The notes below the pieces were generated by a model that was not told where the DNA came from, ran no database searches, and saw only the letters and a program-made list of their open reading frames with translations. This document shows, in pieces, positions 32,303 to 40,853 of a stretch of 64,000 nucleotides of DNA. Source of the DNA: Kibdelosporangium sp040675465 (lineage in GTDB: Bacteria; Actinomycetota; Actinomycetes; Mycobacteriales; Pseudonocardiaceae). Made by a program: the position numbers and the translations under genes. The stretch spans positions 1,402,604 through 1,466,603 of the forward strand of contig NZ_JBFAPA010000001.1 of the NCBI RefSeq assembly GCF_040675465.1, in the 5' to 3' direction. Each line of letters starts with the position of its first letter. Positions within the stretch are counted from its first letter, which is position 1.

Positions 32303-32382
32303 TGGGGTGGATGGGTATTGGTTGGCTTTGGGTTGGCTTGACCATGTGGTCGGGTCGGCGGGACGCAACGTAGGCTGGTCGT

Positions 32383-32676
32383 GTGCCGACGCTTGCCGTG
32401 TACATCATCTTGGGCATTGACTGGGCCGTCATCCCGGTTGGTGTCTTCGCCTTTGTGCACGCCCTGTTACAGCGGGCCGACGCCTTCACGGCGATCGACC
32501 GGCTGACCAAGCCGGCCTGGCTGGGGATCACCGGTGGTGGGACGGCGGCGCTCGCGTTGTTCTCGTTCGGCGACTACACGATCATGTTCTGGATCGCGGG
32601 CCTGGTGGCGGTGCTGGTGTACATCGTGGACGTGCGCCCGAAACTGATCGAGGTGCAGCGCGGGAACCGGTGGTGA
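32383..32676 (+). CDS. DUF2516 family membrane protein (Rv0476-like)
   Basis: A protein of 97 aa with three hydrophobic segments: LAVYIILGIDWAVIPVGVF at the start, ITGGGTAALALFSF, and MFWIAGLVAVLVYIVDVRP. It matches the DUF2516 family represented by Rv0476, which follows hbhA in mycobacteria. Its function is unknown. The start is GTG 32383. The stop overlaps the GTG of the hydrolase gene by 4 bp, so the two are translated together. Confidence 0.83.
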   Translation: MPTLAVYIILGIDWAVIPVGVFAFVHALLQRADAFTAIDRLTKPAWLGITGGGTAALALFSFGDYTIMFWIAGLVAVLVYIVDVRPKLIEVQRGNRW

Positions 32677-33383
32677 GCTGGGCCGCGTACGGCAAGGGCA
32701 CGCCGGTCACACTGATCGTTCCTGGTCTGGCCGCGACTCCGGGTGAGGCGCGGATCCCCGCATCGGGCCTGACGGGCACCCGCGTCGTGATGACTCTGCC
32801 TGGGCATGGCGACGAGCCGGATGCACCTCCTGGGTACTGGCGCTATTCGACTCTGGCCAAGGACGTGGTGCGGGCGGCCGATGCGGTGAAGGCGCGCAAC
32901 GCGATCGGGGTGTCGCTCGGGGCCGGGGCGTTGACCAGGGTGGTCGCGGACGATCCCGATCGGTTCGACAAGCTGGTGCTGATGTTGCCCGCGGTGCTGG
33001 ACTCGCCGCGGCCGCGCGTCGAACTGAAGCGGCTGACCACTGAGGATCCGGCCAAACTGCGCGCGTTGGTCGCGGAGCCGTTGCCCGCAGGGCACGCGCT
33101 CGGGTCGTACGTCGAGGAGCGGGCGGCGGCGTTGACCCGGTTGCGCCCGGCGATCCTCGAACTCGAGGACGAGCACCCGATCGACTCGCTCGCGGAGCTG
33201 GGTTCCGTTTCGTCGGAAGTGCTGGTGATCGGCGCGGTCGGCGACCCGCTGCACCCCGAGGATGTCGCGCACGCCACCGCGAAGGCGTTCCCACACGCAC
33301 GGTTGGAGATCTTCCCGTCGCCCGCGCCGTTGATCACCCACCGCGCGCAGATCCGGGCCTTGCTGCAGGAGTTCACCCGCTAG
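32673..33383 (+). CDS. Alpha/beta hydrolase
   Basis: A protein of 236 aa with the alpha/beta-hydrolase core: the LIVPGL oxyanion strand, LPGHGDEP, the nucleophile elbow GVSLGAGA (Ser at about residue 82) and acid and late strands LVIGAVGDPLHPED. The usual late HG/HD histidine is less clear; THRAQIRA near the C-terminus supplies a candidate. It probably acts on a small ester or a related metabolite. GTG 32673 overlaps the DUF2516 stop; a GTG at 32670 is also possible. Confidence 0.8.
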   Translation: MSWAAYGKGTPVTLIVPGLAATPGEARIPASGLTGTRVVMTLPGHGDEPDAPPGYWRYSTLAKDVVRAADAVKARNAIGVSLGAGALTRVVADDPDRFDKLVLMLPAVLDSPRPRVELKRLTTEDPAKLRALVAEPLPAGHALGSYVEERAAALTRLRPAILELEDEHPIDSLAELGSVSSEVLVIGAVGDPLHPEDVAHATAKAFPHARLEIFPSPAPLITHRAQIRALLQEFTR

Positions 33384-33393
33384 CCTGGCGGGC

Positions 33394-33936
33394 GTGACCA
33401 CATGGACCATCGCCGGCTCGCTCCAGGTGGAGCCGGCCCTCGACCGGACCGACCTGCTCGCCGCGCCCGTGGTCGCGGCGTTGCGGACCATCGACGCCGC
33501 ACGAGTCGGCGTCGCCCCGATCGACCCCGCCCTCGCCGACACCGCGGAGTTCTGCGAGGCCTACGGGTCACCGCTGTCCGCGTCCGCGAACTGCGTCGTG
33601 ATCTCCGGCAAACGCGCAGGTGAGGAGCGGTTCGCCGCGTGCCTCGTGCTTGCAACGACACGCGCTGACGTGAACGGCGCCGCGCGCAAACGGCTGGATG
33701 TCCGCAAGGCATCGTTCGCGCCGATGGACACCGCGGTCGAACTCACGGGGATGGAATACGGCGGAATCACGCCACTCGGACTGCCCGAGGGCTGGCCGGT
33801 GCTCATCGACCAGGCCGTGGCCGCCGCGCCGGAACTCGTGATCGGGTCGGGCATCCGCGGCAGCAAAATCCTCATCCCCGGCGATGTGCTCGTGAAACTG
33901 CCGGGCGCTGAGGTGATCGAGGGCCTCGGCCGCTGA
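33394..33936 (+). CDS. YbaK/aminoacyl-tRNA deacylase-like editing domain protein
   Basis: A protein of 180 aa. The C-terminal 130 residues match the YbaK/ProX fold: SASANCVVISGKR, AACLVLATTRADVNG, ARKRLDVRKASFAP and the substrate-pocket loop GMEYGGITPLGLP. Members hydrolyse mischarged aminoacyl-tRNA such as Cys-tRNAPro or Ala-tRNAPro. The N-terminal 50 residues are a less conserved extension. It follows the hydrolase gene by 10 bp in what is probably one transcript. The exact tRNA substrate is unknown. Confidence 0.8.
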   Translation: MTTWTIAGSLQVEPALDRTDLLAAPVVAALRTIDAARVGVAPIDPALADTAEFCEAYGSPLSASANCVVISGKRAGEERFAACLVLATTRADVNGAARKRLDVRKASFAPMDTAVELTGMEYGGITPLGLPEGWPVLIDQAVAAAPELVIGSGIRGSKILIPGDVLVKLPGAEVIEGLGR

Positions 33937-34037
33937 AACCCGCCCCACAGACCTGTGGACAATCGGGCTTACTGCCCCTCGGTGAGTCGGCTGCGGGGCT
34001 TTGACCTGCGGCGATGCGCGCGTGCCCGGAATGTGGA

Positions 34038-34117
34038 TCCCCCGCAAACCAAAATACCGGAGGGGGGGTGACGGCGGCGGGGGTATGGGGGCGGTGTGGG
34101 GTGGGTTATCCACAGGC
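34038..34117. repeat. Intergenic repeat copy B with DnaA-box-like word
   Basis: A diverged copy of 32234-32302: CCCCCGCAAACCAAAATACCGG, then a G-rich stretch with GGGGTGACGGCGG, then GGGTGGGTTATCCACAGG. TTATCCACA (34106-34114) is a perfect DnaA-box word. Confidence 0.6.
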
Positions 34118-34999
34118 GGTGGCGTTTGGGTGGGTGGGGTGCGGTGGCTGTGGGGATTGGGTGGTGGTTGGGCTGCGGTGGAGTGGCGTGGGTGTGGGCG
34201 GGTTGCGGTGCGGGGAGTGTGGCCTGAGTGCGGTGAAGTGGGGCCGCCTGGACATGAGCGAGGTCGGCATGAGCCAGGCTCCGAGTGTGGCGGGGCGGGC
34301 GTGACTGGGGGCTTGGGTGTGGCGACCTAGGTTTGAGCTGGTGGATGTGGCGGATTCAGGCGCGGGTGGGGCTGGGCGTGGTGGAGACGGGTGGCGCTGT
34401 GGGGCGGCAGCGTTGGGCGCGGGCGGAGGGATGGGTGGTGGGCGTGGCCAGATCTGGGTGTGGGCAAAGTTGGTGGGGGCCGGGTTGGCTGTGGGCAGGT
34501 TGGTGCGGCTGCGTTTGGGGTGTGGCGACGTAGGGGTGGCCTGGTCTGGTGTGCGGGGAGGATGGTGTGGCTGGGTTGAGGCGTGGTGACGTCGGCGTGG
34601 GGCCTGGTCTGGGGTGTGGCGGGGCGGGTGTGGGTGGAGTTAGGGGTGCCGCGAAATGAGTTGGGTCTGAGATGGAGCGAGGTAGGTGCGGGCAGGGCGC
34701 GTTGTTGCTGCGGTGATGCGGGTGTGGGCGGGGATGGGTTTGGCGAGGTTGGTGTGGGCAGGGTGGGTGCGGGGACGTGAAGCTGGGTTGGGTGAGGAAT
34801 GAAGGAGGTTGGGCGAAATGGGGTTGGGTTGGGTGGTGTAGGGAAGTGAGTTGGTTGGGCGAGGCAGGGTTGGGGGCGAGCCGGGGTTGGGTGAGGGAAG
34901 TGGGTTGGGTGAGGCGAGGTTGGTGCGAGGGGAGTAAGGCGAGGTGCAGTGAGGTGAGGTTGGGTCGATTGAGGGAGACGAGGTTGGTGCGAGGGGAGG

Positions 35000-35150
35000 T
35001 TGGGTGAGGTGGGGTCGATTGGGTGAGGCGAGGTTGAGGTGGTTGAGGGAGGCGGGGTCGGGGGTGATGCGAGGTTGGGTGAGGTGGGGCCGATTGGGTG
35101 AGGCGAGGTTGGGGTGATTGAGGGAGGCGAGGTTCGGGTGATTGAGGGCG
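35000..35150. repeat. 75-bp imperfect tandem repeat
   Basis: A 37-bp segment at 35000-35036 (TTGGGTGAGGTGGGG, then CGATTGGGTGAGGCGAGGTTG) recurs at 35075-35111 with one difference, a 75-bp period. Further partial copies (TTGAGGGAGGCG) follow both. Looser versions extend back to about 34890. Confidence 0.75.
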
Positions 35151-35152
35151 CC

Positions 35153-36259
35153 TCAGGTTTCGCGGGATGTGTAGGTTTTCAGGAGGGTTAGGGCTTCTTG
35201 GGTGTCGTCGGTGATGAGGATCCATTGTTCGGCTTCGCGGCCGCGGGCCAGTTGTTGGACGAGGGGCGCGGCGGGGATGTCGTTGGTCCAGAAGTCCTTG
35301 CCCAGGAAGATCATGGGGGCGGCTGGGCCCGTTGAGGTGTAGTGGTTCTGGGTGTAGTCCTGGAAGACCTCTTGGACCGTCCCTGCGCTTCCGGGGGTGT
35401 AGATGACTCCGCCTGTGGCCACTGTCAGGAGACCGTCTTCTCTCACCGAGTTCGCGAAGTACTTTGCGTGCCACGTACATCCCGGGTTCGGCGGTTCGTG
35501 GCCATAAAACCAAGTGGGGATTCCTATTGCATGGGAGGCGTTCGGGGGGAAGTCGACTTCTAGGCCCGCCGCCAGCCATTGGCCTATTTGTGTTGCGCCC
35601 GCTCCGAAACGGGGGGCTTTCTTCAGGACTTCCAGGACTTCTGGGATGTTGTCCGGCATTCTCACGCCGTAGGGGACCGCTTCCATCGCTCCTGGGCCGC
35701 CGCCGGTCAGCACCGTGAACCCCGCCCGGCCCAGTTCCGCCCCCAGCTCCATCGCCAACCGGTAACCCGCCGAATCCCTTGTCAGGGCGTGACCGCCCAT
35801 CACCGCGACTGGGTGGGGTGTGCACTTCGCCAGCGTCTCTGTGAGGGCTGAGGTGATCGAGTGGTCGTGCAGCCGCTCCGCCAACGCGGACAGGGCGTCT
35901 GGTTGGTGGCCCTGGGACTTGAAATGGCGGTATATCTTCGCGTCGGTGGTGTCCGCATAGGACGATGGGTCCGCTGGGTCGAAGCCCTCGAACAGCTCCG
36001 CGGGGGTGTACAGGCGGGTCCGGTACACCTGGTACGGCAGGTCGGGAATGGCCGGGAACAACAGCGCCCCGGCCGCCTCCGCCTGGCGCCGTGCCTTCGG
36101 GCTGAGCTCGGTGCCCAGCAGCACGGCGCCGTCCATCGCGGTCCGCAGCAACTCGTCGTCGTTCGTGAGATCCAGACCGATCAGCACCGCATCCCGCAAG
36201 TCCCCTCCGGACTCGCGATGCTCCCGCAGTGACTCCAGATCCGTGATCTCCTTACGCAT
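35153..36259 (-). CDS. LOG family protein (lysine-decarboxylase-like, N-terminally extended)
   Basis: A protein of 368 aa, against about 190 aa for canonical LOG. Residues about 150-330 are the Rossmann-like LOG domain with TGGGPGAMEA and the active-site loop PGSAGTVQEVF, a variant of PGGxGTxxE. The first 150 residues are an unassigned extension (DLRDAVLIGLDLTNDDEL, TDAKIYRHFKSQGHQPDA). LOG proteins cleave nucleoside 5'-monophosphates, such as cytokinin ribotides, to the base. The physiological substrate here is unknown. It is transcribed toward the G/T-rich gap and away from the sigma/PIG-L genes. Confidence 0.82.
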   Translation of the reverse strand: MRKEITDLESLREHRESGGDLRDAVLIGLDLTNDDELLRTAMDGAVLLGTELSPKARRQAEAAGALLFPAIPDLPYQVYRTRLYTPAELFEGFDPADPSSYADTTDAKIYRHFKSQGHQPDALSALAERLHDHSITSALTETLAKCTPHPVAVMGGHALTRDSAGYRLAMELGAELGRAGFTVLTGGGPGAMEAVPYGVRMPDNIPEVLEVLKKAPRFGAGATQIGQWLAAGLEVDFPPNASHAIGIPTWFYGHEPPNPGCTWHAKYFANSVREDGLLTVATGGVIYTPGSAGTVQEVFQDYTQNHYTSTGPAAPMIFLGKDFWTNDIPAAPLVQQLARGREAEQWILITDDTQEALTLLKTYTSRET

Positions 36260-36268
36260 CCCGCCAGC

Positions 36269-37528
36269 TTAGTTCGGGTGCCACACCGTCAACGGCCCTT
36301 CGTAGGAAACCTGCCCGACCGGGCCGAACAGCCGCACCTTGATCTGGTTCTCGTCCCGCACCCGGCCGTCCTGGCCCAGCGGGACGTCGGCGGGCACGAG
36401 CAGCGCGAACATCCGGTTCACCACGTCCGGCTGCACAGTCCAGTGGTCGCCGAACCAGATCTCCATCCGGGCCACGTTCTTGGGCACGACACCGACAAGG
36501 GGCGTGTGGTCGCCACCGCTGGACGGGAGCGGGCCAGGGTAGAACGCCACGGGCTTGTGCTCACTGTCGACATCGGACAGAGCAGGTCCCTCGATGAACC
36601 GCGAGGGCCCAGGTGGTGTGCGTTCGAGGTGCGACGTCGTGCACGCGGCGAGCCGGGTCTCGCTCAGCGCCGGAATGACGAACACGAAGTCGCGGTCGAT
36701 GTCGGGGCCACCGGTGTAACTGCCCGCCTCGGGCACCGGCGATGTCGCCGCGGCACTCTTCTGGCAGGCCTCCAGCGCCGCACGCTCATGCGAAAACTTC
36801 TCCTTGTCCAGCGGAACGCGGTCCACGACGATCACAGCCGGTGGCTGAGGTGCCGGTAGTTCCGCGCCCGTGTCGTCCATGCCGTCGACGTCCGCCGCCG
36901 TTTCGGCCCGCTTGGCCTGGATGGTGGTGTCCTGAAGCCGGTAGTCGCCGGTGTAGACGAACATCCCGTCATGGACCGGCCGCACAGCTGTGCTGTGACC
37001 GGGGATGGTGACGACAACCGCCGGCCACGTCGGGTCTGCCAGGCCGGCGACCGTCCCGTGAGCGCTCGTCAGCAGCAAAGCCGTGCGTGTCCCCGGTGCG
37101 TAACGCAACTCGGCGGACGGCCTGGTGACAGTCACGGTCGTGGCGGTGGTCTCGCAGAAGAACTTGCTGCCACCGGCCGAGATACCGGCAACGGCCACAC
37201 CGGAGTACTCGCCCTCGTCCTCGACTATCGGCGCCAGCCAGGTCGAGCGGTCCGGGAAGTCACCCTCCTTGCCGACCCGCTGGATCGCCGACCAGCACCG
37301 GTTCATCACGACGTCGGACTGGTTGCGCTTGGCCGGTTCCGACGTCGAGGAGCCACCGCTGAGCAGGTAGACGGCGCCGGTCGCGAGCAGGGCGACGGCC
37401 GCGGCCACGGCGATCGGGCGGCGGTAGGAACGGGGACGCCGGATGCGTTCCTGCACCCTGCGGCGCACCCGGTCCCGGACATCGGCGGGGATCGGCGTGA
37501 ACGGGGGCAGGTCGAGGTCGTTGTTCAT
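36269..37528 (-). CDS. Membrane protein partner of an ECF sigma factor, putative anti-sigma
   Basis: A protein of 419 aa. A 38-residue basic cytoplasmic N-terminus (PADVRDRVRRRVQERIRRP) is followed by one membrane span (about 39-58, PIAVAAAVALLATGAVYLLS) and a large extracytoplasmic domain with paired Cys residues. I recognise no named domain. The gene overlaps the upstream sigma gene by 4 bp, the usual arrangement of a sigma factor with its membrane-bound controller. The very short cytoplasmic tail would be the sigma-binding part. This is inference from position and topology. Confidence 0.7.
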   Translation of the reverse strand: MNNDLDLPPFTPIPADVRDRVRRRVQERIRRPRSYRRPIAVAAAVALLATGAVYLLSGGSSTSEPAKRNQSDVVMNRCWSAIQRVGKEGDFPDRSTWLAPIVEDEGEYSGVAVAGISAGGSKFFCETTATTVTVTRPSAELRYAPGTRTALLLTSAHGTVAGLADPTWPAVVVTIPGHSTAVRPVHDGMFVYTGDYRLQDTTIQAKRAETAADVDGMDDTGAELPAPQPPAVIVVDRVPLDKEKFSHERAALEACQKSAAATSPVPEAGSYTGGPDIDRDFVFVIPALSETRLAACTTSHLERTPPGPSRFIEGPALSDVDSEHKPVAFYPGPLPSSGGDHTPLVGVVPKNVARMEIWFGDHWTVQPDVVNRMFALLVPADVPLGQDGRVRDENQIKVRLFGPVGQVSYEGPLTVWHPN

Positions 37529-38076
37529 GAAAGCTCCTCCCGCAGCCGGGCCCGGGCCCGCGACACATGCGCCCGGACCGTGGACTCGGCCACTCCCAGC
37601 ACTTCCGCTGCGTCCGAAGTGGACAGTTCGGCGAGCAGGCACAGCTCCACGGCACGGCGTTCCTGCCGCGGCAGCTTGGCCACCGCGGCCAGCACCTCCC
37701 GCAGCCGCTGCTCCCCGGCGAGCCGGTCCGCCACCTGCTCGGCGTGATCGGGGACGACCACCTCCAACGGCACCCGCCGCAGCAGCCTGCCGAACCGGTT
37801 CGTCCGCCGGTACTCGTTGCGGACAAGGTTCGTGGCGACCGTGTACAGCCACGGCAGCGCACTGTCCCCCACGAGCGTCATCGAGTCGCGGCGGCGCCAC
37901 GCGACGTAGAACGTCTCCGCCGACACGTCCTCGGCCAAGCTGCGGGACGCCGTCAAGCGGTAGCAGTAGTTCCACACCGCCTGGACGTGCCGTTCGAACA
38001 GCTCACCGAACGCGGCCTCGTCGCCGCGTTGCCACAGCCCGCTGTCGGTCACCTGAGACACTTCCGAACCGGCCAC
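37525..38076 (-). CDS. ECF RNA polymerase sigma factor (SigE-like)
   Basis: A protein of 183 aa. Region 2 is at about residues 15-90 (AFGELFERHVQAVWNYCYRL, DVSAETFYVAWRRR, ALPWLYTVATNLVRNEYRR). Region 4 is at about 125-178 (LPRQERRAVELCLLAELSTS, DAAEVLGVAESTVRAHVSRA). The GTG at 38076 has AGGGGG about 5 bases upstream. The stop overlaps the ATG of the membrane-partner gene. It belongs to the large SigE-like ECF group common in Streptomyces-type genomes and is distinct from the sigma factor at 10996. Confidence 0.87.
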   Translation of the reverse strand: MAGSEVSQVTDSGLWQRGDEAAFGELFERHVQAVWNYCYRLTASRSLAEDVSAETFYVAWRRRDSMTLVGDSALPWLYTVATNLVRNEYRRTNRFGRLLRRVPLEVVVPDHAEQVADRLAGEQRLREVLAAVAKLPRQERRAVELCLLAELSTSDAAEVLGVAESTVRAHVSRARARLREELS

Positions 38077-38134
38077 GGACACCCCCTTGCGCTGGTCACG
38101 CCCGTTTATGTCCGGCACCGCCCCCAGCGCTGCG

Positions 38135-39793
38135 TCACGAGTCCGAAAAGCCGTGCACCTGCCCGTCCGGCCCCAGCGCGACCACCCCGGCGCCGAACGG
38201 GGCGGGCTGGTCCAGCACCTGCCCGCCCAGGTCACGCCAGCCTGCCCCGGCCCAGACCGCCACGCCACCCGCGGACGTCCGGGCGAACACATGTCCGTTG
38301 GACGTGACGGTCGGGTTGCCCGGGCCGGAGAACCCGCCCAGCACCCGGGTGCCCAGCGCGACCTCGCCGGCGTCGGTCCGGTAGACCACCGCGGAGCCGG
38401 CCGCCGATGGAGGTCCGGCGGGTTTCAGGGACGTGAACCCGGGATCGAGCTTGTCCAGATGCCAGTGCAGCACCTTGTCCCTTGTGGACGCATAGACATC
38501 AGGGCCGGAAATGGCGATGCCGTCCTGGATGTCGGTACCGCCGATGTCCGTCCACTCGCGACCCGGCCGCCACACGCTCAACCGGCCCCGCCCGTTCTTG
38601 ACGTACACGGCTTTGCCGTCCGTGACCGGGGAACCGACCTGGGCGGGATCGCCCGGTGCGTGATCGTCCGGGTTGCCCAGCGACTGCCACGAACCATTGA
38701 TCAACGCCAGAACCTTGTTGTCCGTGGCGCGTTTCCCGACCACCCAGCCGCCCGCGGCCGACACCGCCTGGTTGAGCGGGCCATCGGCCCACGGCAACGT
38801 AGCCCATTCGCCGCCCGGGGAACACCCATACAGCTGACCATTGAGGACGACATAAGCACGCCCGTCAGCGGCCCAACTGGATCCACGCGGATAACGTTGG
38901 TACTCCCGTTGCAGCCAACCGTCATACGGGTAGCCGAGGCTGACATCAGAGTCGTGCGGCACGTACGCCGAGAAGATGTTGACCTTGTCGGCGCGGTCCG
39001 CGGCGGACAGGTTCGGCGGCACCTCGGCGACGTTGTAGTCCCGGTAGTTCTCCGAGACGAACCGTGGCCCCTGGTACAAACGCGTTGCGGCATCAGTGAA
39101 CCGGGCCGCCACGACATGGTCGGGGTGATCGTGGAACTTGATGTTGTCCTTGAGGAACCGGGAATCCGGGTTCGGATCCTGCGCGCGCACCACGGTCGGC
39201 TGCAACCGCGTGAACAGCTTGACCAGCAACTGAACCACATCGGAATGCGTATAAAGATACGGCTGCGTAAGGACTCCGTCGGTCGGTGTCAGCGTCGGCA
39301 GCCGGAGCTGGTCGCGGTCGTCGTTCCACAGGCGGACAAAGGCTTCCTTGCCGCCGACGGCGTGCGGATCGTTGTTCTCCGGCAGGTTCACGAACATCAC
39401 CTGCACCTGTGGCCGCTGCTTCAACACATACAGCTCGACCGCGTGGTGCTCATCGACGTCGAGCCGCGATGCCTGCCAGTCATCGGCGGCACCGGCCATT
39501 CGCGCATACGCCGCGCGCGTACCGGCTTGACGGCGTGCGGCGTAACCGTTCGCGTCGGCCTTGTCGGTCTCGCCCGCGGTCAGGTAGATGCCGGTGGTCG
39601 GGCGGCCCGCGCGGATCCCGGCCACCAGGTCCGGGTTCATGAAGATGATGTCATCGTCCGGATGGGCGATCACCTGGACGTAGCGCACGTCCGGTTGGAC
39701 CGCCGGCGGCGTGCGGTCCGGAGTGGACGAGCACGCGATCAGCACGACGGCCAGTGTGGCGGCGGTCACGAGCCCCGCCCAGGTGCGAACCAT
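38135..39793 (-). CDS. PIG-L deacetylase lipoprotein with C-terminal repeat domain
   Basis: A protein of 552 aa. An N-terminal lipobox (LAVVLIACSS) suggests lipidation at Cys21. Residues about 38-260 are a PIG-L/LmbE zinc deacetylase: AHPDDD (metal and catalytic residues) and the distal HDHPDH. Residues about 290-552 consist of repeated 40-45-residue units with WQSLGNP, WTDIGG and WRDLGG endings, resembling a fucose-lectin-like beta-propeller. PIG-L enzymes deacetylate N-acetylglucosaminyl substrates, as in mycothiol synthesis. The export signal and propeller suggest action on an external glycan. The start is ATG 39793. Confidence 0.84.
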   Translation of the reverse strand: MVRTWAGLVTAATLAVVLIACSSTPDRTPPAVQPDVRYVQVIAHPDDDIIFMNPDLVAGIRAGRPTTGIYLTAGETDKADANGYAARRQAGTRAAYARMAGAADDWQASRLDVDEHHAVELYVLKQRPQVQVMFVNLPENNDPHAVGGKEAFVRLWNDDRDQLRLPTLTPTDGVLTQPYLYTHSDVVQLLVKLFTRLQPTVVRAQDPNPDSRFLKDNIKFHDHPDHVVAARFTDAATRLYQGPRFVSENYRDYNVAEVPPNLSAADRADKVNIFSAYVPHDSDVSLGYPYDGWLQREYQRYPRGSSWAADGRAYVVLNGQLYGCSPGGEWATLPWADGPLNQAVSAAGGWVVGKRATDNKVLALINGSWQSLGNPDDHAPGDPAQVGSPVTDGKAVYVKNGRGRLSVWRPGREWTDIGGTDIQDGIAISGPDVYASTRDKVLHWHLDKLDPGFTSLKPAGPPSAAGSAVVYRTDAGEVALGTRVLGGFSGPGNPTVTSNGHVFARTSAGGVAVWAGAGWRDLGGQVLDQPAPFGAGVVALGPDGQVHGFSDS

Positions 39794-39884
39794 GGCACCG
39801 ACGGTAGCCGTGGAAATTCGCCCGCAACGTTCCACCCGGCTTTGGCGTCCTACAGGTGTGGGCGGGACACCTGAAGGGGGACGC

Positions 39885-40853
39885 ATGCGGCTTTCGGTGG
39901 TCGTGCCGTGCTTCAACGAGGAGCACGGGCTGGCCGACCTGCATGCGCGGCTGAGTGCTGTCCTGCCGGAGGTCACGCCCGACTTCGAGGTGGTGCTCGT
40001 CGACGACGGCAGCAGCGACCAGACCCTGACGCGGATGCGGGAGCTGGCCGCGGCGGACGCGCACATCCGGTATGTCGCGCTGAGCCGCAACTTCGGCAAG
40101 GAGTCGGCGATGCTGGCCGGGCTCGCGCAGGCCGACGGCGACGTCGTGGCGATCATGGACGCCGACCTGCAGCACCCGCCCGAGCTGCTCGCGCAGATGA
40201 TCGAACTGCTGGGCAAGGGCTTCGACCAGGTGGTCGCGCGGCGCGACCGCAAGGGCGAGGGCCGGCTGCGGTCGTTGTCCTCCAAGACGTACTACAAGAT
40301 GATGAACCGCCTGGTGGACGTGCGGTTACGCGACGGCGAGGGCGACTACCGGGTGATGACCCGGCGGGCCGTCGAGGCGCTGCTGTCACTGGGCGAGTAC
40401 AACCGGTTCTCCAAGGGCCTGTTCGCCTGGATCGGGTTCGACACCGCGGTGATCGACTACCAGAACGTCCAGCGCAGCACCGGCACGACGAAATGGACAT
40501 TCCGGAAGCTGTTGAACTACGGCATCGACGGTGTCGTCTCGTTCAACAACAAGCCGCTGCGGCTGGCCGTCTACATAGGCCTGATCGTCACCCTGCTGGC
40601 ATTTGCTTACGCCGGCTACGTGATCATCGACGTGCTGGCCAGTGGCGTTGACGCGCCTGGTTACGCGACGCTGATGGTCGGCATCGCCGGTCTCGGCGGC
40701 CTGCAGCTGCTGTTCCTGGGCATCGTCGGCGAGTACGTCGGCCGCATCTACTACGAGGCCAAACGAAGGCCGCACTTCCTGGTCAAGGAGACCAGCGGGC
40801 CGGCCCCGGTCCCGGTCACGGTGGTGCTCGGCCGCGATCATGAGGCAGGATAG
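39885..40853 (+). CDS. GtrB/DPM1-type polyprenyl-phosphate glycosyltransferase
   Basis: A protein of 322 aa. A GT2 catalytic domain (SVVVPCFNEEHGL, VLVDDGSSD, IMDADLQHPPE, then the EYNRFSKGLFAWIG region) is followed by two C-terminal membrane spans (LAVYIGLIVTLLAFAYAGYV; YATLMVGIAGLGGLQLLFLG). This is the arrangement of GtrB-type enzymes, which move a sugar from a nucleotide onto polyprenyl phosphate on the inner leaflet. Its TAG stop overlaps the GTG start of a multi-span GT-C-like protein, a plausible user of the lipid-linked sugar. Confidence 0.88.
   Translation: MRLSVVVPCFNEEHGLADLHARLSAVLPEVTPDFEVVLVDDGSSDQTLTRMRELAAADAHIRYVALSRNFGKESAMLAGLAQADGDVVAIMDADLQHPPELLAQMIELLGKGFDQVVARRDRKGEGRLRSLSSKTYYKMMNRLVDVRLRDGEGDYRVMTRRAVEALLSLGEYNRFSKGLFAWIGFDTAVIDYQNVQRSTGTTKWTFRKLLNYGIDGVVSFNNKPLRLAVYIGLIVTLLAFAYAGYVIIDVLASGVDAPGYATLMVGIAGLGGLQLLFLGIVGEYVGRIYYEAKRRPHFLVKETSGPAPVPVTVVLGRDHEAG

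Larger units (their letters stand above)
33937..35152. other. 1.2-kb convergent gap, strongly G/T-rich on the plus strand
   Basis: No credible gene is seen between the convergent YbaK and LOG genes. The plus strand is dominated by G and T, with repeated GGTTGGG, GGTGAGG and GGCGAGG words. The minus strand can be read as a long Pro/Thr/Ser/His low-complexity frame, which I do not accept. Contents: a DnaA-box-like word at 33954-33962 (reverse), repeat copy B at 34038-34117 and a 75-bp tandem repeat ending near 35150. Confidence 0.6.

Noticed and set aside
34001..34780. Several plus-strand Gly/Trp/Val-rich frames
   Set aside because: Products of the G/T bias; no ribosome binding sites and no plausible protein sequence.
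34356..35825. 489-codon minus-strand Pro/Ser/His-rich frame
   Set aside because: Low-complexity reading of the G/T-rich region that runs out of frame through the LOG gene; it has no start signal or recognisable segment.
39794..40285. Upstream extension of the PIG-L frame
   Set aside because: The lipoprotein signal beginning at 39793 marks the real start; the extension is antisense to the GtrB-type gene.
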